This document shows, piece by piece, positions 1 through 7,468 of a stretch of 29,504 nt of DNA. Origin of the DNA: JAJDFU01 sp964640855. Lineage in GTDB: Bacteria; Bacteroidota; Bacteroidia; Chitinophagales; Saprospiraceae. The position numbers and the translations under genes are program-made. The notes beneath the pieces were generated by a model, which saw only the letters and a program-made list of their open reading frames with translations, was not told the DNA's origin and ran no database searches. Location: contig CAZXIX010000052.1 in the NCBI GenBank assembly GCA_964640855.1, positions 1 through 29,504 of the forward strand, read 5' to 3'. Position 1 is the first letter of the stretch; every line of letters starts with the position of its first letter.

Positions 1-51
1 CGACCTCTGGAACCACAATCCAGCGCTCTAACCAACTGAGCTATAGCCACC
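1..51 (-). tRNA. tRNA-His (GTG), truncated by window edge
   Basis: Read on the minus strand from 51 downwards, the sequence starts GGTGGCTATAGCTCAG. This gives the extra G-1 typical of bacterial tRNA-His, then an acceptor strand, the TA linker, a D arm with GGTTAGA, and an anticodon stem CTGGA/TCCAG around loop TTGTGGT with anticodon GTG. The 3' part (variable loop end, T arm, acceptor 3' strand) lies outside the window. The resemblance to the E. coli tRNA-His 5' half is close. Confidence 0.93.
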
Positions 52-68
52 ATTTTCAAAAGCGAACG

Positions 69-99
69 CAAAGTTAATGAATTCACCTCTTCCGGGCAA
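69..99 (-). promoter_or_regulatory. Bacteroidota-type promoter of tRNA-His
   Basis: On the minus strand TTG (99-97) is followed after 20 nt by TAACTTTG (76-69). This matches the TTG / TAnnTTTG arrangement described for the primary sigma factor of Bacteroidota. The mature tRNA would begin about 18 nt past the -7 element, leaving a short 5' leader for RNase P. It is the best-formed promoter in the window. Confidence 0.8.
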
Positions 100-227
100 T
101 ACTTGTAAGCCTGTAATTTAATTTCTTCTTTGAAGGAAGAGCGCTTCCCCGCCACCCCGAAAGTCTGTCTGAACCTTCTTCGATCCCATCGGGCGGAGGA
201 CAGTGGCCATCCTGTTTCATCTTCGAT

Positions 228-258
228 TTGTGGCGAGCCGAATTGTTTCTTAACTTAT
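228..258 (+). promoter_or_regulatory. possible promoter of the 39-aa peptide gene
   Basis: TTG at 228-230 is followed after 20 nt by TAACTTAT (251-258), a 4/6 match to the fixed positions of TAnnTTTG. The ATG at 284 would lie roughly 20 nt after the predicted transcript start. The spacing is right, but the -7 element is imperfect. Confidence 0.4.
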
Positions 259-283
259 AGGTAACAATCAAAACCGATTCGCT

Positions 284-403
284 ATGGCTGTTCAAGAGAA
301 AAAGAAGCAAAGCGAAGTTCTTCCCATCGTTTTGGGAGTGATCCTCCTGGTCGCCTTCCTGGCATTCGTGATCTACATCGCTTCCCAGGCAGTCACAAAC
401 TGA
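284..403 (+). CDS. 39-aa single-pass membrane peptide, function unknown
   Basis: This small frame starts with ATG and encodes 39 residues. The layout is a lysine-rich N-terminus (EKKK at residues 5-8), one long hydrophobic helix (about residues 12-33, LPIVLGVILLVAFLAFVIYI), and a short tail to TGA. The positive-inside rule puts the N-terminus in the cytoplasm. I do not recognise a family. It stands alone between tRNA-His and the CoA ligase gene, behind a plausible TTG-N20-TAACTTAT promoter. The clear basic-helix design and the single clean frame argue that it is a real small protein, but it is short enough that chance remains possible. No Shine-Dalgarno sequence is evident, which is common in this phylum. 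Confidence 0.6.
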   Translation: MAVQEKKKQSEVLPIVLGVILLVAFLAFVIYIASQAVTN

Positions 404-676
404 TCCGTATCCCATAGCGCCCGGGAAACAGACCGTTTTTACCGCCACTCGCCAGAGGCTCTAGCTGAGATCTTTTCGGGCGAGCCTCAATAGATTATGC
501 CCCGCAACAACTCTTAATCCGATAAAAGCCGAACTGTGTATTTTTTTTTCTTTTACTCAGATAAAATTTTCTTATCTGAAAATCATAAAAAAAATAAGCC
601 TCAAAACGGGCCTAAATCCGACCTGTCCGGCAGAACCGAATAATCCTTATTTTCCCCACAAGCAAAATCCTGTCGG
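404..676. other. AT-rich intergenic region with an inverted repeat
   Basis: No gene is visible here. The stretch is markedly AT-rich from about 536 to 600. It contains a perfect 8-bp inverted repeat, TCAGATAA and TTATCTGA (557-579), separated by 7 nt. Neither side is followed by a proper T-run, so it is not a convincing terminator. It lies about 100 bp upstream of the CoA ligase start and could be an operator for that gene. Confidence 0.45.
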
Positions 677-2641
677 ATGAATCCTCCAACGCCCCCCGTC
701 ATGTGGCAACCCTCCCCGGAAACCAGGGCCCATTCCAACCTCCAGATCTATGCCGATTGGCTCTCCAAACGCTATGGGTGGACTTTTGAGGATTACGAGT
801 CGCTTTGGGGGTGGTCCATTACCGAATCCTCAGCTTTCTGGGAATCCATGGCCGATTTCTTTCAGATCCAATTCCATGCTCCATTCACGGAAGTTATGAC
901 CCCCGATGCCATGCCTGAGACGCAGTGGTTTACCGAGAGCGAGTTGAACTATGCCGAGCATATTTTCCGGATGGAGACCAATGAATATCCTGCCCTGATC
1001 CATCTGAAGGAAGGGGAGGAGCCGGAAGAGATGTCGTGGGAGGAACTCCGGCGACAGGTGGCTTCCCTGGCCCAATGGCTTCGGGAAAAAGGGATCGCCG
1101 CAGGGGACCGGATCGTGGGCTACCTGCCCAACGGGCCGGAAGCCACCGTCAGTTTTCTGGCTGCCTGTTCCATCGGAGCCGTGTGGTCAAGCTGCTCGCC
1201 GGATTTCGGAAGCCAAAGCGTGGTAGACCGCTTCCGGCAGATCGAACCCCAGGTGCTGATCGCCTGTCCGGGCTACCGCTACGGAGGCAAGCACTTCAAC
1301 CGGATGGAGGTGGTTTGGGAGTTGGCCGAACAACTGCCCAGCCTGGAGCATATCGTTCTGACCGGCGGCGAGATCCCCGAACCTGCCTTCAAAAGCTGGT
1401 ACGAGACTCAGGAATACCCGGAAGCGGAATTGACCTTCCAGCCCGTTCCCTTTGACCATCCCATCTGGGTCTTGTACTCCTCCGGCACCACCGGCAAACC
1501 CAAGGCCATTGCCCATTCGCAGGGAGGGGTGCTGCTTGAACACTTCAAATACCTGGTGCTCCACAATGACGTCAAGCCGGGCGAACGCTTCTTCTGGTAC
1601 ACGACCACCGGTTGGATGATGTGGAACTTTCTGCAGGCGGCTTTGCTGGGAGGCGCAACGATCGTTTTGTACGACGGAAGCCCCGGCTATCCCGATCTGG
1701 GATCCCTCTGGAAATTGGCCGAATCCGTCGGGATCCACCATTTCGGGACGAGCGCTCCCTTTCTGGAAGCCTGCAGAAAAGAACAAGTGGAAAAAAGACT
1801 GGTCGGCATCGATCTGAGCGAATTGCGATCCATCGGATCCACCGGGGCGCCGCTTTCTCCCCAGGCTTTCGATTGGGTGTACGAGAAGCTGAAACCCGAT
1901 GTCTGGCTTTGTTCCATGAGCGGGGGTACGGACGTGTGCACCGCCTTCGTAGGCGGATGCCCCTGGCTGCCCGTTTATCGGGGCGAGATCCAGGCTCGTT
2001 GCCTGGGGGTGGCCCTGCATGCCTGGGATGAAGAGGGAAACGACCTCATCAACGAAGTCGGCGAAATGGTGATCACCAAGCCGCTGCCCAGTATGCCGAT
2101 CTACTTTTGGAACGACCCGGGAAAGGAACGCTACCGCTCCAGCTATTTTGAACACTACCCGGGCGTATGGCGGCATGGCGACTGGATCGAGCTCAATGAG
2201 CGAGGCAGCCTCAGCATTTTGGGCCGCTCCGACGCCACGCTCAACCGGCAAGGCATCCGGATCGGCACGGCCGAGATCTATCAAGCCGTGCATAAAGTTT
2301 CAGGCATCCGGGATAGTCTGGTCGTTCATTTCGAACGAAAAGATGGGAGCGAATTCATGCCCCTGTTTGTCTTGCTGGAAGAGGGAATGGAACTGAGCGA
2401 AGACCTCAAAAAAGCCATACGCCGACAACTCAAGGAAGATTTATCCCCCCGCCACGTACCGGATGAGATCATCGCCGTACCCGACATACCATACACCATT
2501 TCCGGGAAAAAGCTGGAAAAGCCGATCAAGGAAATACTAATGGGGGAGCCTCCCGGACTGGCCGCCAACCCCGGCGCCATGCGCAATCCGGAGAGCCTGG
2601 CATTCTTTGTGGAGTGGGGTCGGCAAGTCGGCGACTCGTAA
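677..2641 (+). CDS. acetoacetate--CoA ligase (acetoacetyl-CoA synthetase)
   Basis: This predicted cytoplasmic enzyme of the ANL (adenylate-forming) superfamily activates acetoacetate with ATP and CoA, which would feed ketone bodies or PHB breakdown products into acetyl-CoA metabolism. The 654 aa match the family length. An ACS N-terminal domain (about residues 40-100, with WFTESELNYAEH resembling the family's WFPGxxLNYAEN) precedes the AMP-binding domain. Visible motifs are the P-loop YSSGTTGKPK (267-276), TTGWMMWN (310-317) and SGGTD followed by the family's PVYRGEIQ. The C-terminal ISGKK carries the adenylation lysine, K611. The LNYAE and PVYRGEIQ signatures separate it from acetyl-CoA synthetase. 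ATG 677 is the first start; ATG 701 (MWQPSPE) is equally close to how homologues begin. The gene stands alone, with a decayed gene downstream. Confidence 0.9.
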   Translation: MNPPTPPVMWQPSPETRAHSNLQIYADWLSKRYGWTFEDYESLWGWSITESSAFWESMADFFQIQFHAPFTEVMTPDAMPETQWFTESELNYAEHIFRMETNEYPALIHLKEGEEPEEMSWEELRRQVASLAQWLREKGIAAGDRIVGYLPNGPEATVSFLAACSIGAVWSSCSPDFGSQSVVDRFRQIEPQVLIACPGYRYGGKHFNRMEVVWELAEQLPSLEHIVLTGGEIPEPAFKSWYETQEYPEAELTFQPVPFDHPIWVLYSSGTTGKPKAIAHSQGGVLLEHFKYLVLHNDVKPGERFFWYTTTGWMMWNFLQAALLGGATIVLYDGSPGYPDLGSLWKLAESVGIHHFGTSAPFLEACRKEQVEKRLVGIDLSELRSIGSTGAPLSPQAFDWVYEKLKPDVWLCSMSGGTDVCTAFVGGCPWLPVYRGEIQARCLGVALHAWDEEGNDLINEVGEMVITKPLPSMPIYFWNDPGKERYRSSYFEHYPGVWRHGDWIELNERGSLSILGRSDATLNRQGIRIGTAEIYQAVHKVSGIRDSLVVHFERKDGSEFMPLFVLLEEGMELSEDLKKAIRRQLKEDLSPRHVPDEIIAVPDIPYTISGKKLEKPIKEILMGEPPGLAANPGAMRNPESLAFFVEWGRQVGDS

Positions 2642-3288
2642 GGGCGCCCTACGAAATCCATTCCGATGCAGATATCAAAGAGCCTGTGAAATCCATGCTG
2701 GATCACGTCTCCTATCGCCTGGCCCCTCATCCGGATTAGTCGGGCAAAACCTACCGGATCTATCTTTGCCAGATGGCGGACACCTACGAAACCTTTGCAG
2801 GTAAGGTGGGGAAACCCGCTCGTTCCCAAGGCTTTACCTTGCACCCCTTTGACTATGTTTTCATTAACCTTCCCTTCATTAAAAAGGTCCGGGAAGATAA
2901 TCTGGAAGGTTACACATACCACCTGCTCGCAGGAGATCCGGCGCACATCATCGCTCACGAGATCGCACACATCTGGATCTCCGATCGGCTGGCATATATG
3001 CCGATGCGCCGGCTCGAGGATTGGAAAAAAGAAGGCTACGCAGAGTACGTGGCTGCCAAACGACTGAAGGATGAAGACGTCGCTTATTCTTTTCGCGATG
3101 TAGCCAAGGATTTTTGGGCCGGAGCATTTGCCGATCTGAGTCCGGGAAGGTAATTCTACATTCGTTCCCTGCTGTGTACGGAGTATCTTTTGGATGCAAA
3201 GGGCTGGACGAAGGAGGCTTTCTTCGCCACTCCAAAGAACCAGACGGAAATCCTGCAGGAGTTCGAAAGTCTGGTGGGAGAGGACTGA
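2641..3288 (+). pseudogene. decayed HExxH zinc metallopeptidase-like gene
   Basis: A single reading frame runs from the end of the CoA ligase gene to TGA 3286-3288 and reads as one coherent protein, broken by two in-frame stops: TAG 2737-2739 and TAA 3151-3153. Between them lies a consensus zinc-peptidase motif HEIAH (codons 2956-2970) and, about 25 residues later, the WKKEGYAEYVA segment whose Glu may be the third ligand. Sequence before the first stop (SMLDHVSYRLAPHPD) and after the second (FYIRSLLCTEYLLD) looks equally protein-like and stays in register, so these are nonsense changes rather than frameshifts. No start codon or N-terminal signal or membrane segment is found, so the 5' end is also missing. 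It resembles uncharacterised membrane-anchored HExxH proteins. The largest uninterrupted piece (ATG 2773 to 3153, 126 aa) retains HEIAH, but I infer it is non-functional. Confidence 0.7.
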
Positions 3289-3390
3289 TGGCAAAACCTT
3301 TGGTTCTAGGCGTGCGTGTGGTGGGCAATACGGCTAAATTCACCTTCCCAGAATATTGGTTTTTATTAAGATCAAAATACCCTCGAGGAT

Positions 3391-3855
3391 ATGGAACTGT
3401 TGACCTTGGACCGTTTCCTGCCAGCGTCGCAGGAAGAAGTCTGGGCGGCTTTTACCCGCCCGGAGCTGTTGAAAGAATGGTGGGCCCCGGAGGGCATCCG
3501 TTGCGGATTTGTAAGCGTAGACCTCAAAGCCGGAGGGTGGTTTCGATACTGTTTTGTCGGAGAAGAGGATGGACAGGAATACTGGGGGCGGGGAACCTAC
3601 CAGGAAATCCGGAAGCCGGATCTTCTTTCTTACATGGACACCTTTACCGATGAAAAGGGTACTCCGGTGCCCCCCTCTCATCACGGTATCCCCATAAACG
3701 AAATCAAGGAGGGGATAGTCCGATTTCGATTTTCGGCCGAAAAGCCGGGCACCCGGATGGTGATGGAAATGGATAATTATTTCGATGAGTCCTACACAAA
3801 GCAAGTGATCGCCGGTTGGAATAGCATGTTAGATAATCTTGAGCGAATGCTGTGA
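3391..3855 (+). CDS. SRPBCC / AHSA1-domain protein
   Basis: The 154-aa cytoplasmic protein belongs to the START-like SRPBCC fold, in the AHSA1 (Hsp90 ATPase activator homologue 1-like) branch. Recognisable features are the opening strand followed by the PASQEEVWAAFTRPELLKEWWAP segment (the family's AxxExVWxAxTxPELLxxWW), a middle GGWFRY hairpin, GxGTYxEI, and the C-terminal amphipathic helix QVIAGWNSMLDNLERML. Such proteins bind hydrophobic ligands or act in stress adaptation, but the individual function cannot be told from sequence. The ATG at 3391 fits the family start. It sits alone between a pseudogene and a spacer of about 160 bp, and appears complete. Confidence 0.82.
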   Translation: MELLTLDRFLPASQEEVWAAFTRPELLKEWWAPEGIRCGFVSVDLKAGGWFRYCFVGEEDGQEYWGRGTYQEIRKPDLLSYMDTFTDEKGTPVPPSHHGIPINEIKEGIVRFRFSAEKPGTRMVMEMDNYFDESYTKQVIAGWNSMLDNLERML

Positions 3856-4019
3856 GCGGAGAAGGAAGCCAGATAAAAAGATGAAATCCTCGACTTCATT
3901 CCTCCTACCGGCTTGGGTTTTTCGCAGGCACCCTCTTTGTCGGATGGGTAATAGGACGAGGCTCTTCCTTTCGTTTTCTCCGAATATTGAATCCTAAACT
4001 TTCAACCCAAACCTGCATC

Positions 4020-4922
4020 ATGAGAATGCTTTTTTCCCTTCTGCTCCTTTTCCTGATCCACCCTTTGGCGGCCCAGGATACGTTGCTGCTCTTTTACCTG
4101 GGCGGTCAATCCAATAAGGAAGGATTCGGATATCTCCGGGAACTGACCGAGGAACTGAATCAAACTCAAGAAGACGTCTGGATCTTTCACGGGAAGTCTA
4201 TGCCCGACGATCAACCCGGAGGAGGAAAAGGCATTTGGGCACCTTTGAAACCCGGTCACGGTTCCGGTTTTACTTCCGACGGCAGATCCAACACCTATTC
4301 GAATCGTTTCGGACTGGAATTGTCCTTCGCGCAACGGATCCAGGAATTGTACCCCGGGAAAAAGATCGCCCTCATCAAATACGCCCGCGGCGGTAGTTCC
4401 ATCGACAGTCTGGCCGCCGGTGAATATGGAGCCTGGGAACCGGACTATCGCTCCCGGGGCGGGATCAACCAGTATGACCATTTCCTGGCTACGCTTCGCA
4501 ACGCCCTGGAGGATCGCGACGTGAATGGGGATGGACAGGCTGACGTGCTCATCCCTTCGGGCATCCTTTGGATGCAGGGCGAAGGTGACGGCGATAAGAC
4601 CGAAGAGATCGCCATTCGGTATTACGACCATCTCAAACGGCTCATGGACCTGATCCGCGCCGCCTTGCGAGTCGATGATCTGCCCGTCCTGATCGGGAAG
4701 ATCTCCGATTCCTACAGCGGCCCTCGCGGGAAAGTCTGGCCCTATGGCGAACTGGTGCAGTATGCGCAGGAGAAATTCGCCCGTGAGGATCCGAAGGCTG
4801 CCGTCGTCAGAAGCACACGCCACTACGATTATTCGGACCCCTACCATTACGACGGGGCCGGCTACATCGATTTGGGAATTCGCTTTGCGGAGGCAATCGA
4901 AAAACTACACCCGGGGGAATAG
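4020..4922 (+). CDS. secreted SASA-domain hydrolase (sialate O-acetylesterase-like carbohydrate esterase)
   Basis: The 300-aa protein has a Sec signal peptide (residues 1-19, MRMLFSLLLLFLIHPLAAQ) and one SGNH-type SASA domain (PF03629 family). The nucleophile elbow is GGQSN (Ser31). The block WMQGEGD (184-190) is the family's WxQGExD, and DPYH (Asp273, His276) supplies the catalytic Asp/His near the C-terminus. It should remove O-acetyl groups from sugars outside the cytoplasm. An EF-hand-like loop, DVNGDGQAD (167-175), suggests a bound calcium. The ATG at 4020 was chosen because it gives a clean signal peptide; the frame is open upstream to a TTG at 3987. The gene is probably monocistronic. 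Confidence 0.85.
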   Translation: MRMLFSLLLLFLIHPLAAQDTLLLFYLGGQSNKEGFGYLRELTEELNQTQEDVWIFHGKSMPDDQPGGGKGIWAPLKPGHGSGFTSDGRSNTYSNRFGLELSFAQRIQELYPGKKIALIKYARGGSSIDSLAAGEYGAWEPDYRSRGGINQYDHFLATLRNALEDRDVNGDGQADVLIPSGILWMQGEGDGDKTEEIAIRYYDHLKRLMDLIRAALRVDDLPVLIGKISDSYSGPRGKVWPYGELVQYAQEKFAREDPKAAVVRSTRHYDYSDPYHYDGAGYIDLGIRFAEAIEKLHPGE

Positions 4923-5236
4923 CTTAAAGGCAATGGGTACAGGGCCCCGTTTTTCAGGTTCCTCAGGCCTCATTAGCTGGAGTCTTTCTCTTTTTTTTAT
5001 CCCAAATAATTTTTCACGCTTCGGATCAACGAATGGTGAAATTTGGACGGTCAGGGCATCGCGGATTTTCGAATGCCTTATCCCGTAAGATACTATAAAT
5101 CAATTTATTAAATGCGTTTTACCGGAGTAGATTGTCGTCTATTCCGGCGAAGCAAAAAAGCGTGGATAAGAGTAAGGGAAAACGTATATTGACTCGATTT
5201 CAGCGGCCTGCTTTCCTTATCATTAAACGGGATCCT
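4923..5236. other. intergenic region with a strong hairpin
   Basis: I see no gene in this 314-bp stretch. It holds short T-runs (around 4988-4997), an AT-rich patch (5090-5112) and the hairpin listed separately at 5122-5147. An open frame exists from TTG 5132 in phase with the downstream oxygenase, but the preferred start of that gene is ATG 5237. Confidence 0.5.
5122..5147. promoter_or_regulatory. 10-bp stem-loop upstream of the 2OG oxygenase gene
   Basis: CCGGAGTAGA and TCTATTCCGG pair over 10 positions (one G-T wobble) around the 6-nt loop TTGTCG. There is no adjacent T-run on either strand, so a simple intrinsic terminator is unlikely. It lies about 90 bp before ATG 5237. A leader structure or an operator for a dimeric regulator are both possible. 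Confidence 0.45.
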
Positions 5237-5863
5237 ATGGCCAGTCCTTTATTTGTTGCTCAGGAGGAAGAGCAATTTGAAAGCCTGATTCAAGGCTTGA
5301 TCGAACAGGGCTTTGGCCAATGCGATCTTTTTCTGGAAGCTTCCGTGATTGCCGGGCTTCGGGGGCAGCTTCTGCTTCATAAAGAGGCCGGTACCATGCA
5401 CTCGGCGCGCATCGGCCGCAAATTCGACCTGCAAAGAAATACCCTGATCCGCGGGGATGTGATCCGATGGATGGATCCGGGCAGTACGCATCCGCTGGAA
5501 CGGATGTTCCTGGATAAGATCGACCGTTTTACAGCCTATCTCAATCGTACTTGCTTTACCGCGATAACAGATTACGAATTTCATTATGCCTACTACGAGC
5601 GAAACAGCTTTTACAAAAGGCACCTGGACCAATTTCGCTCGGACAGGGGCAGGAAGTTCTCTTTAGTCCTTTATCTGAACGAAAACTGGCAAACCTCCGA
5701 CGGAGGGCAACTTAGCCTCTACCTTCCCGGGAATGAGGAGCGGAAAATAGAGCCGGTAGGCGGGCGATTGGTATTCTTCCGAAGTGATCAGATCGAGCAT
5801 GAGGTGAGACCCTCTTTTTCGCGCTTTCGCCTGAGTTTAGCGGGTTGGTTGAAAAGCCTGTAA
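5237..5863 (+). CDS. 2OG-Fe(II) oxygenase (prolyl 4-hydroxylase-like)
   Basis: The 208-aa soluble protein has the double-stranded beta-helix signature of P4H-type dioxygenases. The iron ligands are in HLD (His129, Asp131) and HEV (His188), and Arg198 in RFRLSLAGW would bind 2-oxoglutarate. Between them lies YLNENWQTSDGGQL, typical of the family (YLN-W---GG-L). It should hydroxylate a protein or small-molecule side chain using O2 and 2-oxoglutarate; the substrate is unknown. ATG 5237 gives a protein of normal size; an in-frame TTG 5132 would add a 35-residue basic tail without family resemblance. The gene is 22 nt upstream of the deiminase lipoprotein gene and probably co-transcribed with it. 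Confidence 0.85.
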   Translation: MASPLFVAQEEEQFESLIQGLIEQGFGQCDLFLEASVIAGLRGQLLLHKEAGTMHSARIGRKFDLQRNTLIRGDVIRWMDPGSTHPLERMFLDKIDRFTAYLNRTCFTAITDYEFHYAYYERNSFYKRHLDQFRSDRGRKFSLVLYLNENWQTSDGGQLSLYLPGNEERKIEPVGGRLVFFRSDQIEHEVRPSFSRFRLSLAGWLKSL

Positions 5864-5885
5864 CCTTTTGATCCAATGGTTGACC

Positions 5886-7046
5886 ATGCAGAGAACCTTC
5901 GTTTTTAGGATCCTTCTTCTCGCCCTGGTCCTTCTGAGCGCCTGTGAGCTTTCCGATGAAAAAAATGCGTTTCGGTTGTTAGCCGATTTCGATGAGGACG
6001 AAAAGATCTATCTGGTCAACATTTCCCAGACCTATATCGTCGAGCTCATTGTCACCTTGAGCCAATACGAAAGGGTAGGCGTTTTGGTCCAGTCTTTGGA
6101 GGAGGTTCAGGAAGTGGAGGCTGTGTTGCTGCAGGCCGGTGCTGTTCACCTGAATCTCAGCTTTGGTGTATTTAGCGGTGTCGATCAATGGATCCGGGAC
6201 TCGGCACCCGCCATTTTGAAAAAACGGAACGGGGAATTGCGGGCCGTAAGCTTTCTCAGTTCCAAAAAATACTTTGCTTCCAACCCCTCTCGCCTGGCAG
6301 AAAGTTTAGGGATTCCTTTCATCCAGACCTGGGTCAACATCCAGGGGGGAGCCCGGGAATCCAACGGTGAAGGGCTTGTCATACTCACCGAATCCTTCTT
6401 TCGGAATACCGATCCCGGCTTCCGGAAAAGGGAGATCCATCGCGAACTCAAGAGAAAACTGGGTTTGCGAAAAATCATCTGGCTCCCGGAGGGGCTGATT
6501 GAGGATGAGCCCTTTGAAAACGGCCCCGTTTTTGGAGACATCCGGCCTCTGGGCTTGGGTGGGCATGTAGATGAATTCTGCCGTTTTACCGATCCGGAAA
6601 CGGTTCTGCTGGCCCAGGTGGCCCCGGCCGATCTCGCCAAACATCCACTCTACCAGATCAACGAAAAGCGGTTGGAGGAGAGTTTTCGCATTCTGAAAAA
6701 GGAAAGGAAGCTGAATATCATTCGGGTACTGGCCGCTGAAATGATCTTTGATTCCGTGGCATATCCGAGCGACGGAATGGTTTATCCGGTCGTTCTGGTA
6801 GCCAGCTATCTCAATTTTGTAGTGGGTAACGAGGTTGCGATCGCGGCCCGATACTTCCGTCCGGGAATGCCTTTTTCGGTGAAAGAGAAAGACGAACGGA
6901 TGTACCGCATCCTTCAGGAGCAATTTCCGGATAAAAAGATCATCCAACTTGATCCTCGCCGGCTGAATGCCCGGGGCGGCGGCTTTCACTGCGTTACCTT
7001 TAATTTTCCTGCGAAAAGATCTGCAGGAAAGAAAGTTACCGGCTGA
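5886..7046 (+). CDS. lipoprotein of the agmatine / peptidylarginine deiminase family
   Basis: The 386-aa protein belongs to the guanidino-group-modifying (PAD_porph, PF04371) superfamily, which converts agmatine or arginine residues to the citrulline-type product plus ammonia. The catalytic set is visible: WIRDSAP (Asp105), GGHVDE (His227, Asp229) and the nucleophile in GGGFHCVTF (Cys369), as well as the conserved GGARESNGEG block (154-163). Unlike cytoplasmic agmatine deiminases it starts with a signal ending in the lipobox LLSAC (Cys20), so it should be a lipid-anchored envelope enzyme. ATG 5886 was chosen because it yields this signal; TTG 5868 would add six residues. It sits just behind the 2OG oxygenase gene. 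The substrate (agmatine versus peptidyl-arginine) cannot be decided from sequence. Confidence 0.83.
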   Translation: MQRTFVFRILLLALVLLSACELSDEKNAFRLLADFDEDEKIYLVNISQTYIVELIVTLSQYERVGVLVQSLEEVQEVEAVLLQAGAVHLNLSFGVFSGVDQWIRDSAPAILKKRNGELRAVSFLSSKKYFASNPSRLAESLGIPFIQTWVNIQGGARESNGEGLVILTESFFRNTDPGFRKREIHRELKRKLGLRKIIWLPEGLIEDEPFENGPVFGDIRPLGLGGHVDEFCRFTDPETVLLAQVAPADLAKHPLYQINEKRLEESFRILKKERKLNIIRVLAAEMIFDSVAYPSDGMVYPVVLVASYLNFVVGNEVAIAARYFRPGMPFSVKEKDERMYRILQEQFPDKKIIQLDPRRLNARGGGFHCVTFNFPAKRSAGKKVTG

Positions 7047-7468
7047 CTCCTCCAGCATCCTGCCCTCCAGACCCCCGATTCCCACTCAACTACTTTACCA
7101 CTCAACCGATACCCGATACCCGATACCCTGACGAAGCGAATCCTACTGATTGCAAGATTTGGATATTTCCTCCGCTTGTCAGGATCTCCGCTGCGCTCCG
7201 ACCCGTTACCTGATACCGTAATACCTTCCCGCGCCCTTTTATTCCCTAAAGGGAAATCCGCCCGCAGTTCCGAATAACTCACTGTTCCAGTACCCTGATA
7301 CCCGATACCTGATTCCCACTCAACCACTCCCTGACCACCCAGGGAAGCCCTACATTCCCATAATACTTTCAGCCTTTTGGGTTTGCACTTAGATGGAGAA
7401 AAGATTTGCTGAAAGGGGCGGATAAACTCTAGCTGCTCAAAATCCGTAACTTCGGGAAAAAACCGGGC
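7047..7468. other. non-coding spacer carrying repeats, upstream of the EAD11 locus
   Basis: No credible gene is found in these 422 bp. The first 280 bp are built from short repeated modules (listed separately). The last 140 bp lead to the EAD11 gene. TAACTTCG at 7447-7454 is one mismatch from the TAnnTTTG element and 14 nt before the ATG at 7469, so it may be that gene's promoter. Confidence 0.5.
7077..7330. repeat. degenerate repeat cluster (CGATACC heptamers and GATTCCCACTCAAC copies)
   Basis: Three head-to-tail copies of CGATACC occupy 7107-7127. Related GATACC words recur at 7215-7220, 7295-7310 and around them. The 14-mer GATTCCCACTCAAC occurs exactly at 7077-7090 and at 7311-7324, each next to GATACC units. 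This looks like a dispersed intergenic repeat family rather than a CRISPR, since no regular spacers exist. Its extent is approximate. Confidence 0.55.

Noticed and set aside
83..448. 121-aa open frame on the minus strand
   Set aside because: It is antisense to the 39-aa membrane peptide and crosses the tRNA promoter region. It shows no recognisable domain and has low-complexity composition.
1187..2293. 368-aa minus-strand open frame inside the CoA ligase gene
   Set aside because: It is a long antisense frame created by GC-rich codon usage of a clear ANL enzyme, with no domain resemblance.
3288..3653. plus-strand frame overlapping the SRPBCC start
   Set aside because: It overlaps a well-recognised AHSA1-type domain in another frame and has no family resemblance.
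3900..4019. hydrophobic in-frame stretch (AGTLFVGWVIGRG) before the SASA-hydrolase start
   Set aside because: It has no start codon before it and a separate clean signal peptide begins at 4020. It may be a gene remnant or chance, but it is too short to call.
7077..7330. CRISPR array
   Set aside because: Repeat units are 7-14 nt, contiguous or irregularly placed, without constant spacers and without cas genes.
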